A stretch of DNA of 34,590 bases. Origin: CAZTAR01 sp043813895. Its GTDB lineage: Bacteria; Planctomycetota; Phycisphaerae; UBA1845; UTPLA1. The position numbers and the translations under genes were made by a program. Under the pieces are notes generated by a model, which saw nothing but the letters and a program-made list of their open reading frames with translations, was not told where the DNA came from and did no database searches. This document shows, piece by piece, positions 14,901 through 22,152 of the stretch (positions are counted from its first letter, which is position 1; the number at the start of each line of letters is the position of its first letter). Location of the stretch: assembly GCA_043813895.1 (NCBI GenBank), contig JBDRKQ010000228.1, positions 1 through 34,590 of the forward strand, read 5' to 3'.

Positions 14901-17415
14901 AGACGTCATTGCCCGGGCACGCGAACTGGTCTACCGGACTCGATCCGATCACGGGAAGCGTGTTGACAGTCAGCGTGGCGGCGTTGCACAACACGGGCGT
15001 CCCGCATTCCCCGGCGACGCGGCACTGGTAATCGCCTGCGTGCGTGAAATCGATGTCCGTCACCGTCAATGTCGCGGAAGCGGCCCCGCTGATGTGATCG
15101 TCGTCAGATAGGATCACGAAGCCGCCTCCCTGGCCATCGTCGAACTGCCACTCGTACGTCAGCCCTGTCCCATCGACGGTGACGGTGAGACTCCGCGTGT
15201 CGCCGGGGCAGGCCGCTTGATCCTCCGGGTCCGCCGTGATTTGAAGGCCCTCGCCAACCGTCAGTTCGGCCGACGCGCTGGTGACCGGCGTGCCACAGGC
15301 GCCGGCGATCAGGCACCGGTACTGCCCCGCCTCGTTCGCCGTGATGCTGTTGACCGTCAGCGTGGCGGTTTGCGAACCGGAGATGTGGACGCCGTCTTCA
15401 AGGTCCACGAAACCGCCGCCCGCGTCGACTTGCCACTGGTACGCCAGCGTCGTTCCCGACGCGTCAACCTCGAATGTCGCCGAATCGCCCGGGCAGGCCG
15501 AGGCATCAACGGGATCAGCAACGATGCCGGGATCAAGGCCGATCGTCAGCGTGGCCGGCTCAGTCGTCGTCGTGCCGCAACCGCAGTCGACGATGCACGT
15601 GTAAGCGCCGGCATGTTCGGCGCCGGCCGGGTCGATTTGGAGTGTCGCCGCTGTAGCGCCGCTGACCGCGCCGCCGTCCAAAACAGGCAGCCCGTCAAGC
15701 TGCCAAGCGTACTGGGCCGATGCGGCGTAGTCCCCGTGCACCAGCACGTTGAACATGGCAGCCGATCCTTCGCAGATAGCAACATCGTCCGGCTGCTCGA
15801 TGATCATCTGCGTGAAGCCGGCTGTTACCGTCTTGTCCAGGTCCGCGATGACGGTCGTGTCGGGCGCGTCGGAATCGGCCGGGACCGCGCCGGTGTTTAC
15901 CGTCCAGCCGGAGAAGCAGTACCCATCATTCGCAGTTGCGGTGATGGACACGATCTCGCACAGACTGCGAGCCGCGCTGCCGTTCGGCACGGTCGAACCG
16001 CCCTTGGCGTCGGCGGTGACGACGGTCAGTTGCACGTCCGGCTCGCACTCATCCGGCACGTCGTTGTCGTTGCAGTCCTGGCTCTGGCCGCCGGCGATGT
16101 CACACGCGTCCGGGATGCCGTTGTCGTTGCAGTCGGGGTCGCAGTCCTCCGTGCAGTAGAACGGCCCGCCCGGCGCGGCGCTGTTCTCGTCGATCTCGCA
16201 CACGTCGGGGATACCGTTGCTGTTGCAGTCCGTTGCCGCAACGATAGCGCCCAGCAGGAGCGTGCCGAGCTGATCTAGGTTGCAAGTAATCGTGTCCGCG
16301 ATGGTGTCCACCACGGCGAAGATCTCGACGGCCTGCTCGCTGACCGCGTCGTACTTGTACAGCCGCAATGCCGCCTCGTCCGCAATGCCGAGCGAGGCGA
16401 GTTCATCGCTGTCGTAGGCCAGGGTCATCTCGATATCAGCCGGCTCGGGATACGTGGCCGTCGTCGTGATCGTGAGGCTGTACCCCAGGAAGTCCACAGG
16501 CGGAGCGCCCGACGCAACTCCAGGGAAATTGCAGCGGCCCCGGCCGCCCTGCGAGAGGGCCGTCTCGCCCGTCGTCGTCACAATCGCGAAGACGAGTTCG
16601 AGGGAAAGGCACGCCTCGCACGCGGAACCCAAGTCGCCGGTGCTCACCGATGATCCGCTGGGCGTATAGCCCAGAGCAGCCTCTCCCCACTTCACGACGT
16701 TCCTGAGAAACGTCTCGTGGTCGTTCGCACCGAGCAACTGCCCGAAGATTGACGCGTCGCAGATGAAGGCCACGCGACCGGCGCCATCGAATCCGCTGCT
16801 CGCATCCAGGAATCCCGCGAAGGTCCCAGGCTCTGGATCAGCAGCGAACACGTCCGCGACCTCCGGCGTGCCGCTAAACAGCCCGTAGCCGGCGTTCTCC
16901 GCAATGAGCGCGACTGCGCCGTGGGGTCCTGTTACGACGGGATGATCCGAGATTGCAGGCGCGAGCCCGATGTTCAGGTTACCCGGCAGCTTGCTCATCC
17001 CGAACGCCGAGAGAAACGAGTTGTCCGGGGCGTTGAACACGTCCGCATCGCCGATCCAGATCACGGCCCCGCCATTGACTGCAAACTGCACGACGTTGGT
17101 GCGCTCCTGGGCGGTATAGCTTTCGCCGAGGTCCAATAGCGGCAGCCATAACACCTCCACGGTGTTCAGCACAGGCAAACTGAGAGAGGCGATCTCGATG
17201 AGTTCGTGGCCGTCCGTCGCCAACGTCAGCCGGGCCTGCGCCGAGCTGTCTCCGAGCAGGCTCAGGAACTCCGATTGACGGCCGTCGGACAGAACGCCGA
17301 TGACCGCACCCGTCGTGGGCAGAGCGCCGACCAAGGTCGTCGAGAGGATGATGCTCGCTACGAGCAGGGCGCGGACGCGCTGCTCGTGTCGCTGGTTGTT
17401 CGTGTCGATTCTCAT
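11956..17415 (-). CDS. Giant secreted multidomain surface protein (Ca-binding-type repeats, Ig-like and PKD-like domains, C-terminal anchor signal)
   Basis: This 1819-residue protein is probably exported and anchored at the cell surface. After a signal peptide (residues ~1-38, hydrophobic core ALLVASIILSTTLVGAL) come a glutamine-amidotransferase-like/DUF4350-like fold (~39-260), three D-C-N-x-N-G-x-P-D-x-C motifs (~393-457), an InlB-type bacterial repeat (~462-538), five Ig-like domains (~538-1008, each with ACPGD and YQWQ marks), six more calcium-type motifs (~1010-1123), five PKD-like domains (~1122-1587, beginning VDAGD and ending LRVTVTD), a beta-rich region (~1588-1745) and a C-terminal tail. 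The tail has FCGGGFF, a hydrophobic stretch and CRRRSRR, resembling MYXO-CTERM or GlyGly-CTERM sorting signals. The start at 17415 places the signal peptide properly; an upstream GTG at 17436 is possible. Role unknown; adhesion or matrix function is a guess. Confidence 0.85.
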   Translation of the reverse strand: MRIDTNNQRHEQRVRALLVASIILSTTLVGALPTTGAVIGVLSDGRQSEFLSLLGDSSAQARLTLATDGHELIEIASLSLPVLNTVEVLWLPLLDLGESYTAQERTNVVQFAVNGGAVIWIGDADVFNAPDNSFLSAFGMSKLPGNLNIGLAPAISDHPVVTGPHGAVALIAENAGYGLFSGTPEVADVFAADPEPGTFAGFLDASSGFDGAGRVAFICDASIFGQLLGANDHETFLRNVVKWGEAALGYTPSGSSVSTGDLGSACEACLSLELVFAIVTTTGETALSQGGRGRCNFPGVASGAPPVDFLGYSLTITTTATYPEPADIEMTLAYDSDELASLGIADEAALRLYKYDAVSEQAVEIFAVVDTIADTITCNLDQLGTLLLGAIVAATDCNSNGIPDVCEIDENSAAPGGPFYCTEDCDPDCNDNGIPDACDIAGGQSQDCNDNDVPDECEPDVQLTVVTADAKGGSTVPNGSAARSLCEIVSITATANDGYCFSGWTVNTGAVPADSDAPDTTVIADLDKTVTAGFTQMIIEQPDDVAICEGSAAMFNVLVHGDYAASAQYAWQLDGLPVLDGGAVSGATAATLQIDPAGAEHAGAYTCIVDCGCGTTTTEPATLTIGLDPGIVADPVDASACPGDSATFEVDASGTTLAYQWQVDAGGGFVDLEDGVHISGSQTATLTVNSITANEAGQYRCLIAGACGTPVTSASAELTVGEGLQITADPEDQAACPGDTRSLTVTVDGTGLTYEWQFDDGQGGGFVILSDDDHISGAASATLTVTDIDFTHAGDYQCRVAGECGTPVLCNAATLTVNTLPVIGSSPVDQFACPGNDVSFTMTAAGTGVAYQWQFDGSGNFVDLSDDENTSGSATSILSLTSVDAARAGQYRCAVSGVCGVPLHTDAAMLTVGDGALIVSQPVAQLVCPGGATIFEVEATGTDLTYQWQFSSGSGQPFVALFDDAHIGGAASPTLTVSGAMAEHDGEYRCVVVATCGIGVATDAVVLDVNVGECDCNDNGVPDVEDISQGTSQDCNANGVPDECDIGDGASLDCDSNGIPDECDLLGGAPDCNENGVPDACDLSAGDSQDCNADGVPDECQLDGNDCNGNGVPDECDPPYVADAGEDFAVCVLVPSQEMGGPTVASGSTPPYTYLWQVIAGPDGGGTILGETATRPRFVATLPGDYMVELTVSDSSQPPCVTTDFVLITAAQTAVDAGEPFTMCVDATSAALSPVVDGGVPPYTWVWSIDAGSPSDSADQFTGDGPFSENPTFTPDAPGQYVLRVTVTGSGDPACEATDTVFVNAIGLDFEPPADFAMGVNTESAPLETVITSNGTPPHAYAWTIEPGSPNMGLSQITGTGPASPSPTFRPVATGVYVLRVTVTDSSTPDCEVSKTVHVTVSSMTVDAGDQETLCIGADGIRLSPSVQGGHGELVYSWTVEPGSPSTDPGQFIDPHQFAASPLFVPAAVGNYQLRLTVTDAGTPPSVASDVLIVRATTMTVDAGDAFVTQAFRASRGLGAIPVVGGGDAPYVYQWVVDSGANTNASQFSATDVEHPSFTPSAVGEYLLKVTVSDANGTGCAISDFVVVEAIASALTQKVNSEGRLFMSLQIDAPHTKAEVRVSDAAPGARISADLRDDGGSANFDGLVHSPGLSRRLVVTSELGLHESITVVVLYYNASEIGSLNKTALRVQWFNGDSRWWVVAGDKAPEQAPYPLRPTRWDLGRHGVDTVNKCVWAVVDHWGEFSVGVSSGEAPPAAQPDATGPITDSGDPLLPPIFGFCGGGFFAPILATCLICAVCRRRSRRAAYDRGRRGQGMRE
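14060..14380 (-). repeat. Tandem repeat coding for six DCNxNGxPDECD motifs
   Basis: Within the surface-protein gene, six units of roughly 45-60 bases repeat the pattern coding for D-C-N-x-N-G-x-P-D-E-C-D with short S-Q or G-G linkers. The Asp/Asn spacing resembles dockerin or thrombospondin type-3 calcium sites. Three more units lie near 16045-16235. Confidence 0.8.
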
Positions 17416-17485
17416 GATGCTAAAGAATCGGCACACCCGGTAGACTATGAATAGCGCGAGGAGGCAAGCAGCCGGAGATTCAAGG

Positions 17486-17965
17486 TCATTCAGAGAGGCG
17501 CGTGAAGAGGAGCTCGTCGCGAATCGGAATGCCGTAGTTTCCGACGCGCGGGATTTGCGGCTTCAGCTTTCGGCTCTCTTCAATCGCGTTCGGATACACG
17601 GCGGTCAGGACGAAACCCCGCCGCTGGTAGAATCGGATCGCGTCGATGTTGTCATTCGTGGTGATCAGCCAGAGACGTCGATCGCCTGCGGCCTGCTCAA
17701 CCGCGCGCAGGAGCGCCGTTCCGACGCCGCAATACTGCCGCAGGGCGTCGATCGTGACCAGCTCGCAGACGTCCTCTTCGAGTCGATACGTCGCGACCCC
17801 CGCGCGGTCTTCTTCGATTCGCGCAATGAAACCGGGCAATCCCGCGACCTTGTGCGCAGCGCCCCGGCTGATGACGTGCTGCCCGCACCACAGTTCGTCT
17901 GCGCGCGCAGCCATCCACGCGCGATCCGTGGGGGTCAGCGGTGTGACATTGATTCCAACCGACAT
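17486..17965 (-). CDS. GNAT-family N-acetyltransferase
   Basis: This 159-residue protein has the GNAT fold, which transfers an acyl group from acetyl-CoA to an amine. Visible marks are the central beta-strand region GVATYRLEEDVCELVTIDAL, the acetyl-CoA pyrophosphate loop in RQYCGVGTALLRAVEQAA (Q/RxxGxG/A pattern) and the C-terminal LWLITTNDNIDAIRFYQRRGF motif that is typical of the family. The substrate cannot be told. The start is uncertain: 17965 has GGAG close upstream and begins right before the domain, whereas in-frame ATGs at 17974 and 18019 would add poorly conserved residues. The gene lies on the same strand 70 bases upstream of the giant surface-protein gene, but no functional link is evident. 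Confidence 0.85.
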   Translation of the reverse strand: MSVGINVTPLTPTDRAWMAARADELWCGQHVISRGAAHKVAGLPGFIARIEEDRAGVATYRLEEDVCELVTIDALRQYCGVGTALLRAVEQAAGDRRLWLITTNDNIDAIRFYQRRGFVLTAVYPNAIEESRKLKPQIPRVGNYGIPIRDELLFTRLSE

Positions 17966-18468
17966 CGTCTCCATTGTGCCGCTCGTTTGGGCCATGTCAA
18001 TGGTGACGCACATCGGCACGCGTGCAACGCCCGTGGCGAGATCCGGAGCTTACCTCCAATATTTATCACAACAAGATCGCGCCGGCGGCAAGGATTGCCT
18101 GTCGATGGGCAGGATGTGCGCGGTGAATTGCTCTTATTGCTTGCCAAGAAAAAACCTCGCGCGTGATTTCGCCGAATCCGGCGTCGTGCAGCGTCGCCCT
18201 CCTGCGGTTGGGCTTGATGCGGGATTCTCTGCCGACTTCGGGTTGTTCAACTTGAACGAATCGTGCCGCTTGCTGTAGGCTATTGCCGACTCATGCCCAC
18301 GAAGGGTTGAGGTACATAGGGCTACGTCACAGATGATCTGATGGATTGACAAAGCACGAGGGTGCCACTGGCGGCTTGTCCGCCGGTGTGCGCGGGCCGG
18401 CAAGCTGCCCACGCCGTCCTTCATCCGATCAGTTGCGAAGCGCCAGTCGTTTGTAGGGCCGAAGCCTC
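17966..18468. other. 503-base intergenic region between divergent genes
   Basis: I see no convincing gene here. It contains a perfect 13-base palindrome, GTTCAACTTGAAC at 18243-18255, whose right half overlaps a possible -35 (TTGAAC) with TAGGCT 18 bases downstream, and a hairpin repeat at 18366-18388 upstream of the CPBP protease gene. The palindrome could be an operator for that gene; this is weak. Confidence 0.4.
18366..18388. repeat. Hairpin repeat CACTGGCGG-CTTGT-CCGCCGGTG
   Basis: A 9-base stem with one G-T pair closes a CTTGT loop. Together with the following GC-rich segment to about 18415 it looks like a dispersed intergenic repeat. Only one copy is in the window, so family status is inferred. 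Confidence 0.45.
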
Positions 18469-19368
18469 ATGCCGGAAATGCCTGAAGATCCGCTGTTTGC
18501 CCTGCCCGTGGCCCCCGTTGCCGCCGCACCGCCGGTTCATCCCCCGGCCGTGCTGGACTACGCTGCGCCGCTTGCTCGCCCCCCCGTTTATCCCGTCGTG
18601 GGAATGCCGCGCGCTGCCGCCGCGTTCGATCTAATGATCGTGGCCGGCGTGTTCGCTGTGTTCTACGTAGGGCTCGGCTGTTCCGGCCTGGCCTCGCTCC
18701 TGATGGAATGGGCGCCCGATGTTGGCGCGTTTGGCACGAACGCCCTGCTGGGGCTGTTCAGCCTGACCCTCGTGGCTGTGGTACTGATGCTCCGGCGTCA
18801 GTCACCCGCGACGATCGGCATCAACCGGCCGAGGAGGCTCAGGCTGGCCTGGTCGATTCCCGCCGCCGTCCCCGCCTGTTACGCCGCCAGCCTGCTGAGC
18901 GGGATGATCTACATGGCGTTTGCGGGGTTTGACGCGGAAGCGGTGATGGAGCAGCGGACCGAGTTGGCCGGCATCGTGGCGGATTTTCCCGTCGCCTTGA
19001 TCCTCCCGTTCTCGATCTTTGTCGGTATCCACGAGGAAATCTTGTTTCGCGGCTTCTTTCTCAGCAGGCTGCGGACACTCACCCGGTCCAATTTGGTCGC
19101 CATTGTCATCAGCAGCGTGGCCTTCGGCCTGATGCACTTCTACCAGGGAACCATGGGCGTTCTGCAAACAGCGGCAATCGGCACGGCCCTCGCCATCATC
19201 GCCACCTACGCCCGCACACTCTGGCCCGCGATCATCGCCCATGCCGCCTTCGATGGCATCAACATCCTGCTCATCCCGTATATCATGCGATGGGCGCAGG
19301 AGATGATGGATGAACTCAACGCGGCGCCGGCCGCGATCGTGGCCGCCTGTCAAGCGGTCGGGATGTGA
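18469..19368 (+). CDS. CPBP-family (Abi/CAAX-type) intramembrane metalloprotease
   Basis: This 299-residue membrane protein belongs to the Rce1-like CPBP family, which cleaves within or near the membrane using a glutamate/histidine site. The three signature motifs are present: Glu189-Glu190 and Arg194 in HEEILFRG (EExxxR), His223 in FGLMHF (FxxxH) and His258 with Asp262 in HAAFDGIN (HxxxN/D). About six to eight hydrophobic segments start at residue ~53; the first ~50 residues are Pro/Ala-rich and cytoplasmic or disordered. The substrate is unknown; bacterial members are linked to prenyl-protein processing, bacteriocin immunity or maturation of peptides. The start at 18469 is the first ATG after the repeat region and gives a usual length. 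It converges on the GT4 gene. Confidence 0.9.
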   Translation: MPEMPEDPLFALPVAPVAAAPPVHPPAVLDYAAPLARPPVYPVVGMPRAAAAFDLMIVAGVFAVFYVGLGCSGLASLLMEWAPDVGAFGTNALLGLFSLTLVAVVLMLRRQSPATIGINRPRRLRLAWSIPAAVPACYAASLLSGMIYMAFAGFDAEAVMEQRTELAGIVADFPVALILPFSIFVGIHEEILFRGFFLSRLRTLTRSNLVAIVISSVAFGLMHFYQGTMGVLQTAAIGTALAIIATYARTLWPAIIAHAAFDGINILLIPYIMRWAQEMMDELNAAPAAIVAACQAVGM

Positions 19369-19419
19369 TGAGGAAGCGTTCTGAGACCCCTTTTCCTCCT
19401 CAGGCCAAACAGCCGGGGC

Positions 19420-20694
19420 TTATGCCAGAAGGCCGGCCAGCTTTGCCGCGAGATCGCGGCGGCTATAGGCTTCGAAACCCGGGGCGGGTACGAGAACGGG
19501 GTCCGGGTATTCGGCGATGTACGCACCAATCGCGTTGACAGCCTCGGCGATGCGACGCGGGTCGTCGAGCGGGGCGAAGAAAGCGCGGCCTTGTGCGAAC
19601 CGTTCAAGGAACCGGCGATCATTGCTGTTCGGCTGCTCCTCGAGACACAGGATCGGCCGGCCGGTGCGGATGTACTGAAAGAGCTTCGCGCTGTACCCCC
19701 ATTTCCCCACGTAACCTCCCGTCAGAAGGAGCAAGGCGTCGGCGTTGTGCATCTCGCGCCGCGCGGCCTGCGGTGAAACGAGTCCGGTCGTCTGGACTTG
19801 TGGACTCAGGCCTGCGTCGTCAAGGAACGTCCGGGAGAGGTTCCCCACAAACCTGAATGTCACGTTTGCGAGTTGCTTCTCCCCCAGCAGTATAGTGAGC
19901 GACTGGAAGAAGAGGTCGGGCCTGTTCCGCTGGATGACCGTGCCGACGTGCGCGATTGTCACTGGTCCTGACGCCAATGCCTGGTCATCGCGTTCGGACG
20001 AATCCGCAGCATAATCGTTCGGTCCAGGATCTTCGTAGCCATTTGGGATTACGAAGATCCGCTTGCGATCGTAGGCGTTTTCCCGGGCAATTGCATCCGC
20101 CATTGCCTCGGAGACCGTAATCAGCGCGGTTGCCGCGCCGATTGCCTCATCTCGCAGTCGCCGATGGGCCTTGCGGGCGGCGGTGCGACGCGGCTCGTAT
20201 CCGCCGGGACCGAACCAGGGATCGCGAAAGTCGATCACCAGTGGCACATTCGTTTCGCGACTCACGTTGAGTGCCAGGAGTACGGCACTTGCCGGGGGGA
20301 AAGACGCCAGGATCAGTTCCGGAGACAGCCGAGTGACCAGCTCTTTCGCGTATGGCACGGCCTTTCGCTGCCAATACACGAATCGGTCCGGGAAGAGGAA
20401 ATCTCGCAGCAGGGCTCGAGTCCGCGAAGGTCGCCTTCTGGGGTCGTAGTCGGCGAAGACCGGGCCTCTCGTGCCTGCACGATCCGGGGTTTCGTGAACG
20501 GTGACGCCGGACAGCGCGGGGGCACCATTGGTGCGCCGTGCCGTGAGGACGTGGCAGTTCCAACCGTGCAGCGGCAGGTATTCGGCGAAGGAGCGGATTC
20601 GTTCTGCGGCCGCGCCCACAGCCGGCGGATACCAGTATGAAACGATCAGCAGCGTGCGTTCGGACTGTTCTGCCTGTTCGGTCACGCACTGCAT
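19420..20694 (-). CDS. Glycosyltransferase family 4 (GT-B fold)
   Basis: This 424-residue protein is a probable sugar transferase for a surface glycan. The N-terminal Rossmann domain begins LLIVSYWYPPAVGAAAERI, the usual acceptor-side start in WbuB-like GT4 enzymes, and the middle has PLVIDFRDPW and IFVIPNGYE. The donor-side region near the end (HNADALLLLTGGY, KLFQYIRTGRPILCLEE) resembles family members that lack the strict E-x7-E motif, so the sugar donor cannot be assigned. The start at 20694 is chosen because the upstream in-frame sequence reads like non-coding DNA; no strong ribosome site is seen. It is divergent from another GT4 gene with 112 bases between them, suggesting a shared promoter region. 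Confidence 0.88.
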   Translation of the reverse strand: MQCVTEQAEQSERTLLIVSYWYPPAVGAAAERIRSFAEYLPLHGWNCHVLTARRTNGAPALSGVTVHETPDRAGTRGPVFADYDPRRRPSRTRALLRDFLFPDRFVYWQRKAVPYAKELVTRLSPELILASFPPASAVLLALNVSRETNVPLVIDFRDPWFGPGGYEPRRTAARKAHRRLRDEAIGAATALITVSEAMADAIARENAYDRKRIFVIPNGYEDPGPNDYAADSSERDDQALASGPVTIAHVGTVIQRNRPDLFFQSLTILLGEKQLANVTFRFVGNLSRTFLDDAGLSPQVQTTGLVSPQAARREMHNADALLLLTGGYVGKWGYSAKLFQYIRTGRPILCLEEQPNSNDRRFLERFAQGRAFFAPLDDPRRIAEAVNAIGAYIAEYPDPVLVPAPGFEAYSRRDLAAKLAGLLA

Positions 20695-20806
20695 TGAAAC
20701 ATCTGTCGCCGCAATCGTCCAACGCGCGAAGCGGGAAGTCTGCGAGTGCCGGCTGTTTGTAGGTGTGAGCGCGGGACATTCCGCCGGGACGTGGTAGTAT
20801 GTACCG

Positions 20807-22000
20807 ATGCGAGAGATGGCGGGACTGCACGTGGTCATTGTCCCGGCGTGGTGGCCGTCGCCGGAGGAACCGATTGGAGGCGTGTTCTTCGTGGACTACG
20901 CCCTGGCGTACGCGGAGGCCGGCGCCAAGGTGGGCGTGGTTGTCCCCGATTTGGTGAGCGTCCGGCATCTAGGCCGAGGCACATCGATCCCCTGGCTGCC
21001 TCGCGCGATCGAGGAGGATATCGGCGGCGTCCCGGTGGTGCGAGTTCGCGGGTTGCACACGGCCTTCGGCCGACCCGGTGTGCAGATGCGTCGATTCCGC
21101 CGTTGGCTGCGGCGCGGGCTGGCGGTTTACCGTGATCGCCACGGGTCTCCCGACGTGCTGCACGCGATGTGCGCGATCCCGTCCGGCTGGGCATGCACGC
21201 ATCTGGCGGATCAGCTTTCCGACCGAGTCGTTGTGACCGAGCACACGGGGCCGTTTTCGCTCGTGCTATCGCCGAAGGCGGGAGAGTCGTACGTGCAGTC
21301 CGCATTGGCACGTGCGGCCCGGGTTGTGGCCGTGAGCGAAACACTGCGGGCGCAGATGCTGGCGGCGGGCATCAATCGTGAGATCACGGTGTTCGGTAAT
21401 CCGGTCGCGCCGACGTTTGCCACTCGGGCGCCGGCGTCTCCCGGAATACGACAGGCGAGTCCGTTACGCGTTCTGTTTGTGGGGCGAATGGCCCCGGAGA
21501 AGGGAGTGGGGGAGTTGGCCGAGGCGGCCGTTTCATTGGGGCATTCGTACGAAGCACAGTGGCACTTTGTCGGCGACGGACCCTTGACATCGACCGTCCA
21601 TGCGCGTCTTGCGTCGGGGGGTCTTGCCGATCGTCTGCATCTGCACGGGAACTGCGAACGGGCTCAGGTGGCCGAGTTGATGTCACAGAGCGATTTTCTT
21701 GTGTTGCCGAGCTACGGCGAGACATTCGGCATGGCGGCGGTGGAGGCCTTGTGCATGGGGTTGCCGGTGGTGGCGACACGGGGTACCGCGCCCGCTGCCT
21801 TCGTGAGCGAAGACGACGGGCTTCTCGTGGATGCCGGGGATGTCGAGTCGTTGGCGGCGGGTCTGCAAACCATGCGGGCACGACTGGATACCTATGACAG
21901 TGCGGCGATTGCGCGACGGGCCCGCCAACGCTTCAGCGGCGAGTCCATGGCGGCGCAGTACGCAGGACTTTTTCGAGCCGTCATCGGCCGCGGAGGTTAG
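20807..22000 (+). CDS. Glycosyltransferase family 4 (GT-B fold)
   Basis: This 397-residue retaining glycosyltransferase probably transfers a sugar from a nucleotide donor to a lipid-linked or polysaccharide acceptor at the cytoplasmic face of the membrane. It has the N-terminal acceptor domain with VVIVPAWWPSPEEPIGGVFF, the donor-domain start LFVGRMAPEKGVGEL, and the donor-binding E-x7-E motif in PSYGETFGMAAVEALCMGLPVVAT. The length is normal. Starts at 20807 and 20816 are both possible. It is followed by a repeat cluster and then asnB on the same strand, 152 bases away, so the two may be cotranscribed. With the neighbouring GT4, GT2 and HldE genes it suggests an exopolysaccharide or lipopolysaccharide assembly locus. 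Confidence 0.9.
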   Translation: MREMAGLHVVIVPAWWPSPEEPIGGVFFVDYALAYAEAGAKVGVVVPDLVSVRHLGRGTSIPWLPRAIEEDIGGVPVVRVRGLHTAFGRPGVQMRRFRRWLRRGLAVYRDRHGSPDVLHAMCAIPSGWACTHLADQLSDRVVVTEHTGPFSLVLSPKAGESYVQSALARAARVVAVSETLRAQMLAAGINREITVFGNPVAPTFATRAPASPGIRQASPLRVLFVGRMAPEKGVGELAEAAVSLGHSYEAQWHFVGDGPLTSTVHARLASGGLADRLHLHGNCERAQVAELMSQSDFLVLPSYGETFGMAAVEALCMGLPVVATRGTAPAAFVSEDDGLLVDAGDVESLAAGLQTMRARLDTYDSAAIARRARQRFSGESMAAQYAGLFRAVIGRGG

Positions 22001-22018
22001 TGTAGCCTCAGGTTTTCT

Positions 22019-22123
22019 GTAGCGGTCGACGCCCCGGTCGGCTGTTGAAGACAAGTTGTGTTTTTCGTCGGCCACGGGGGGGCGACGCTACGAATGCCGT
22101 CCGACAAGGGGGTCGGACGCTAC
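22019..22123. repeat. Cluster of three REP-like hairpins, two as an inverted pair (REPIN-like)
   Basis: One copy in inverted orientation (22019-22042, beginning GTAGC) faces a direct copy (22067-22094, GTCGGCCACGGG... ending in GACGCTACGAA). A third (22099-22123) has stem GTCCGAC/GTCGGAC followed by GCTAC. The direct copy differs by one base from that at 11151-11178. All lie in the gap between the GT4 gene and asnB. Confidence 0.7.
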
Positions 22124-22152
22124 ACGGTCGATTAAGGTGCGATAGACGATCA

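Noticed and set aside
18134..18424. Reverse-strand 96-residue open frame in the gap before the CPBP gene
   Set aside because: It crosses a hairpin repeat, has no ribosome site and its residue mix is that of translated non-coding GC-rich DNA.
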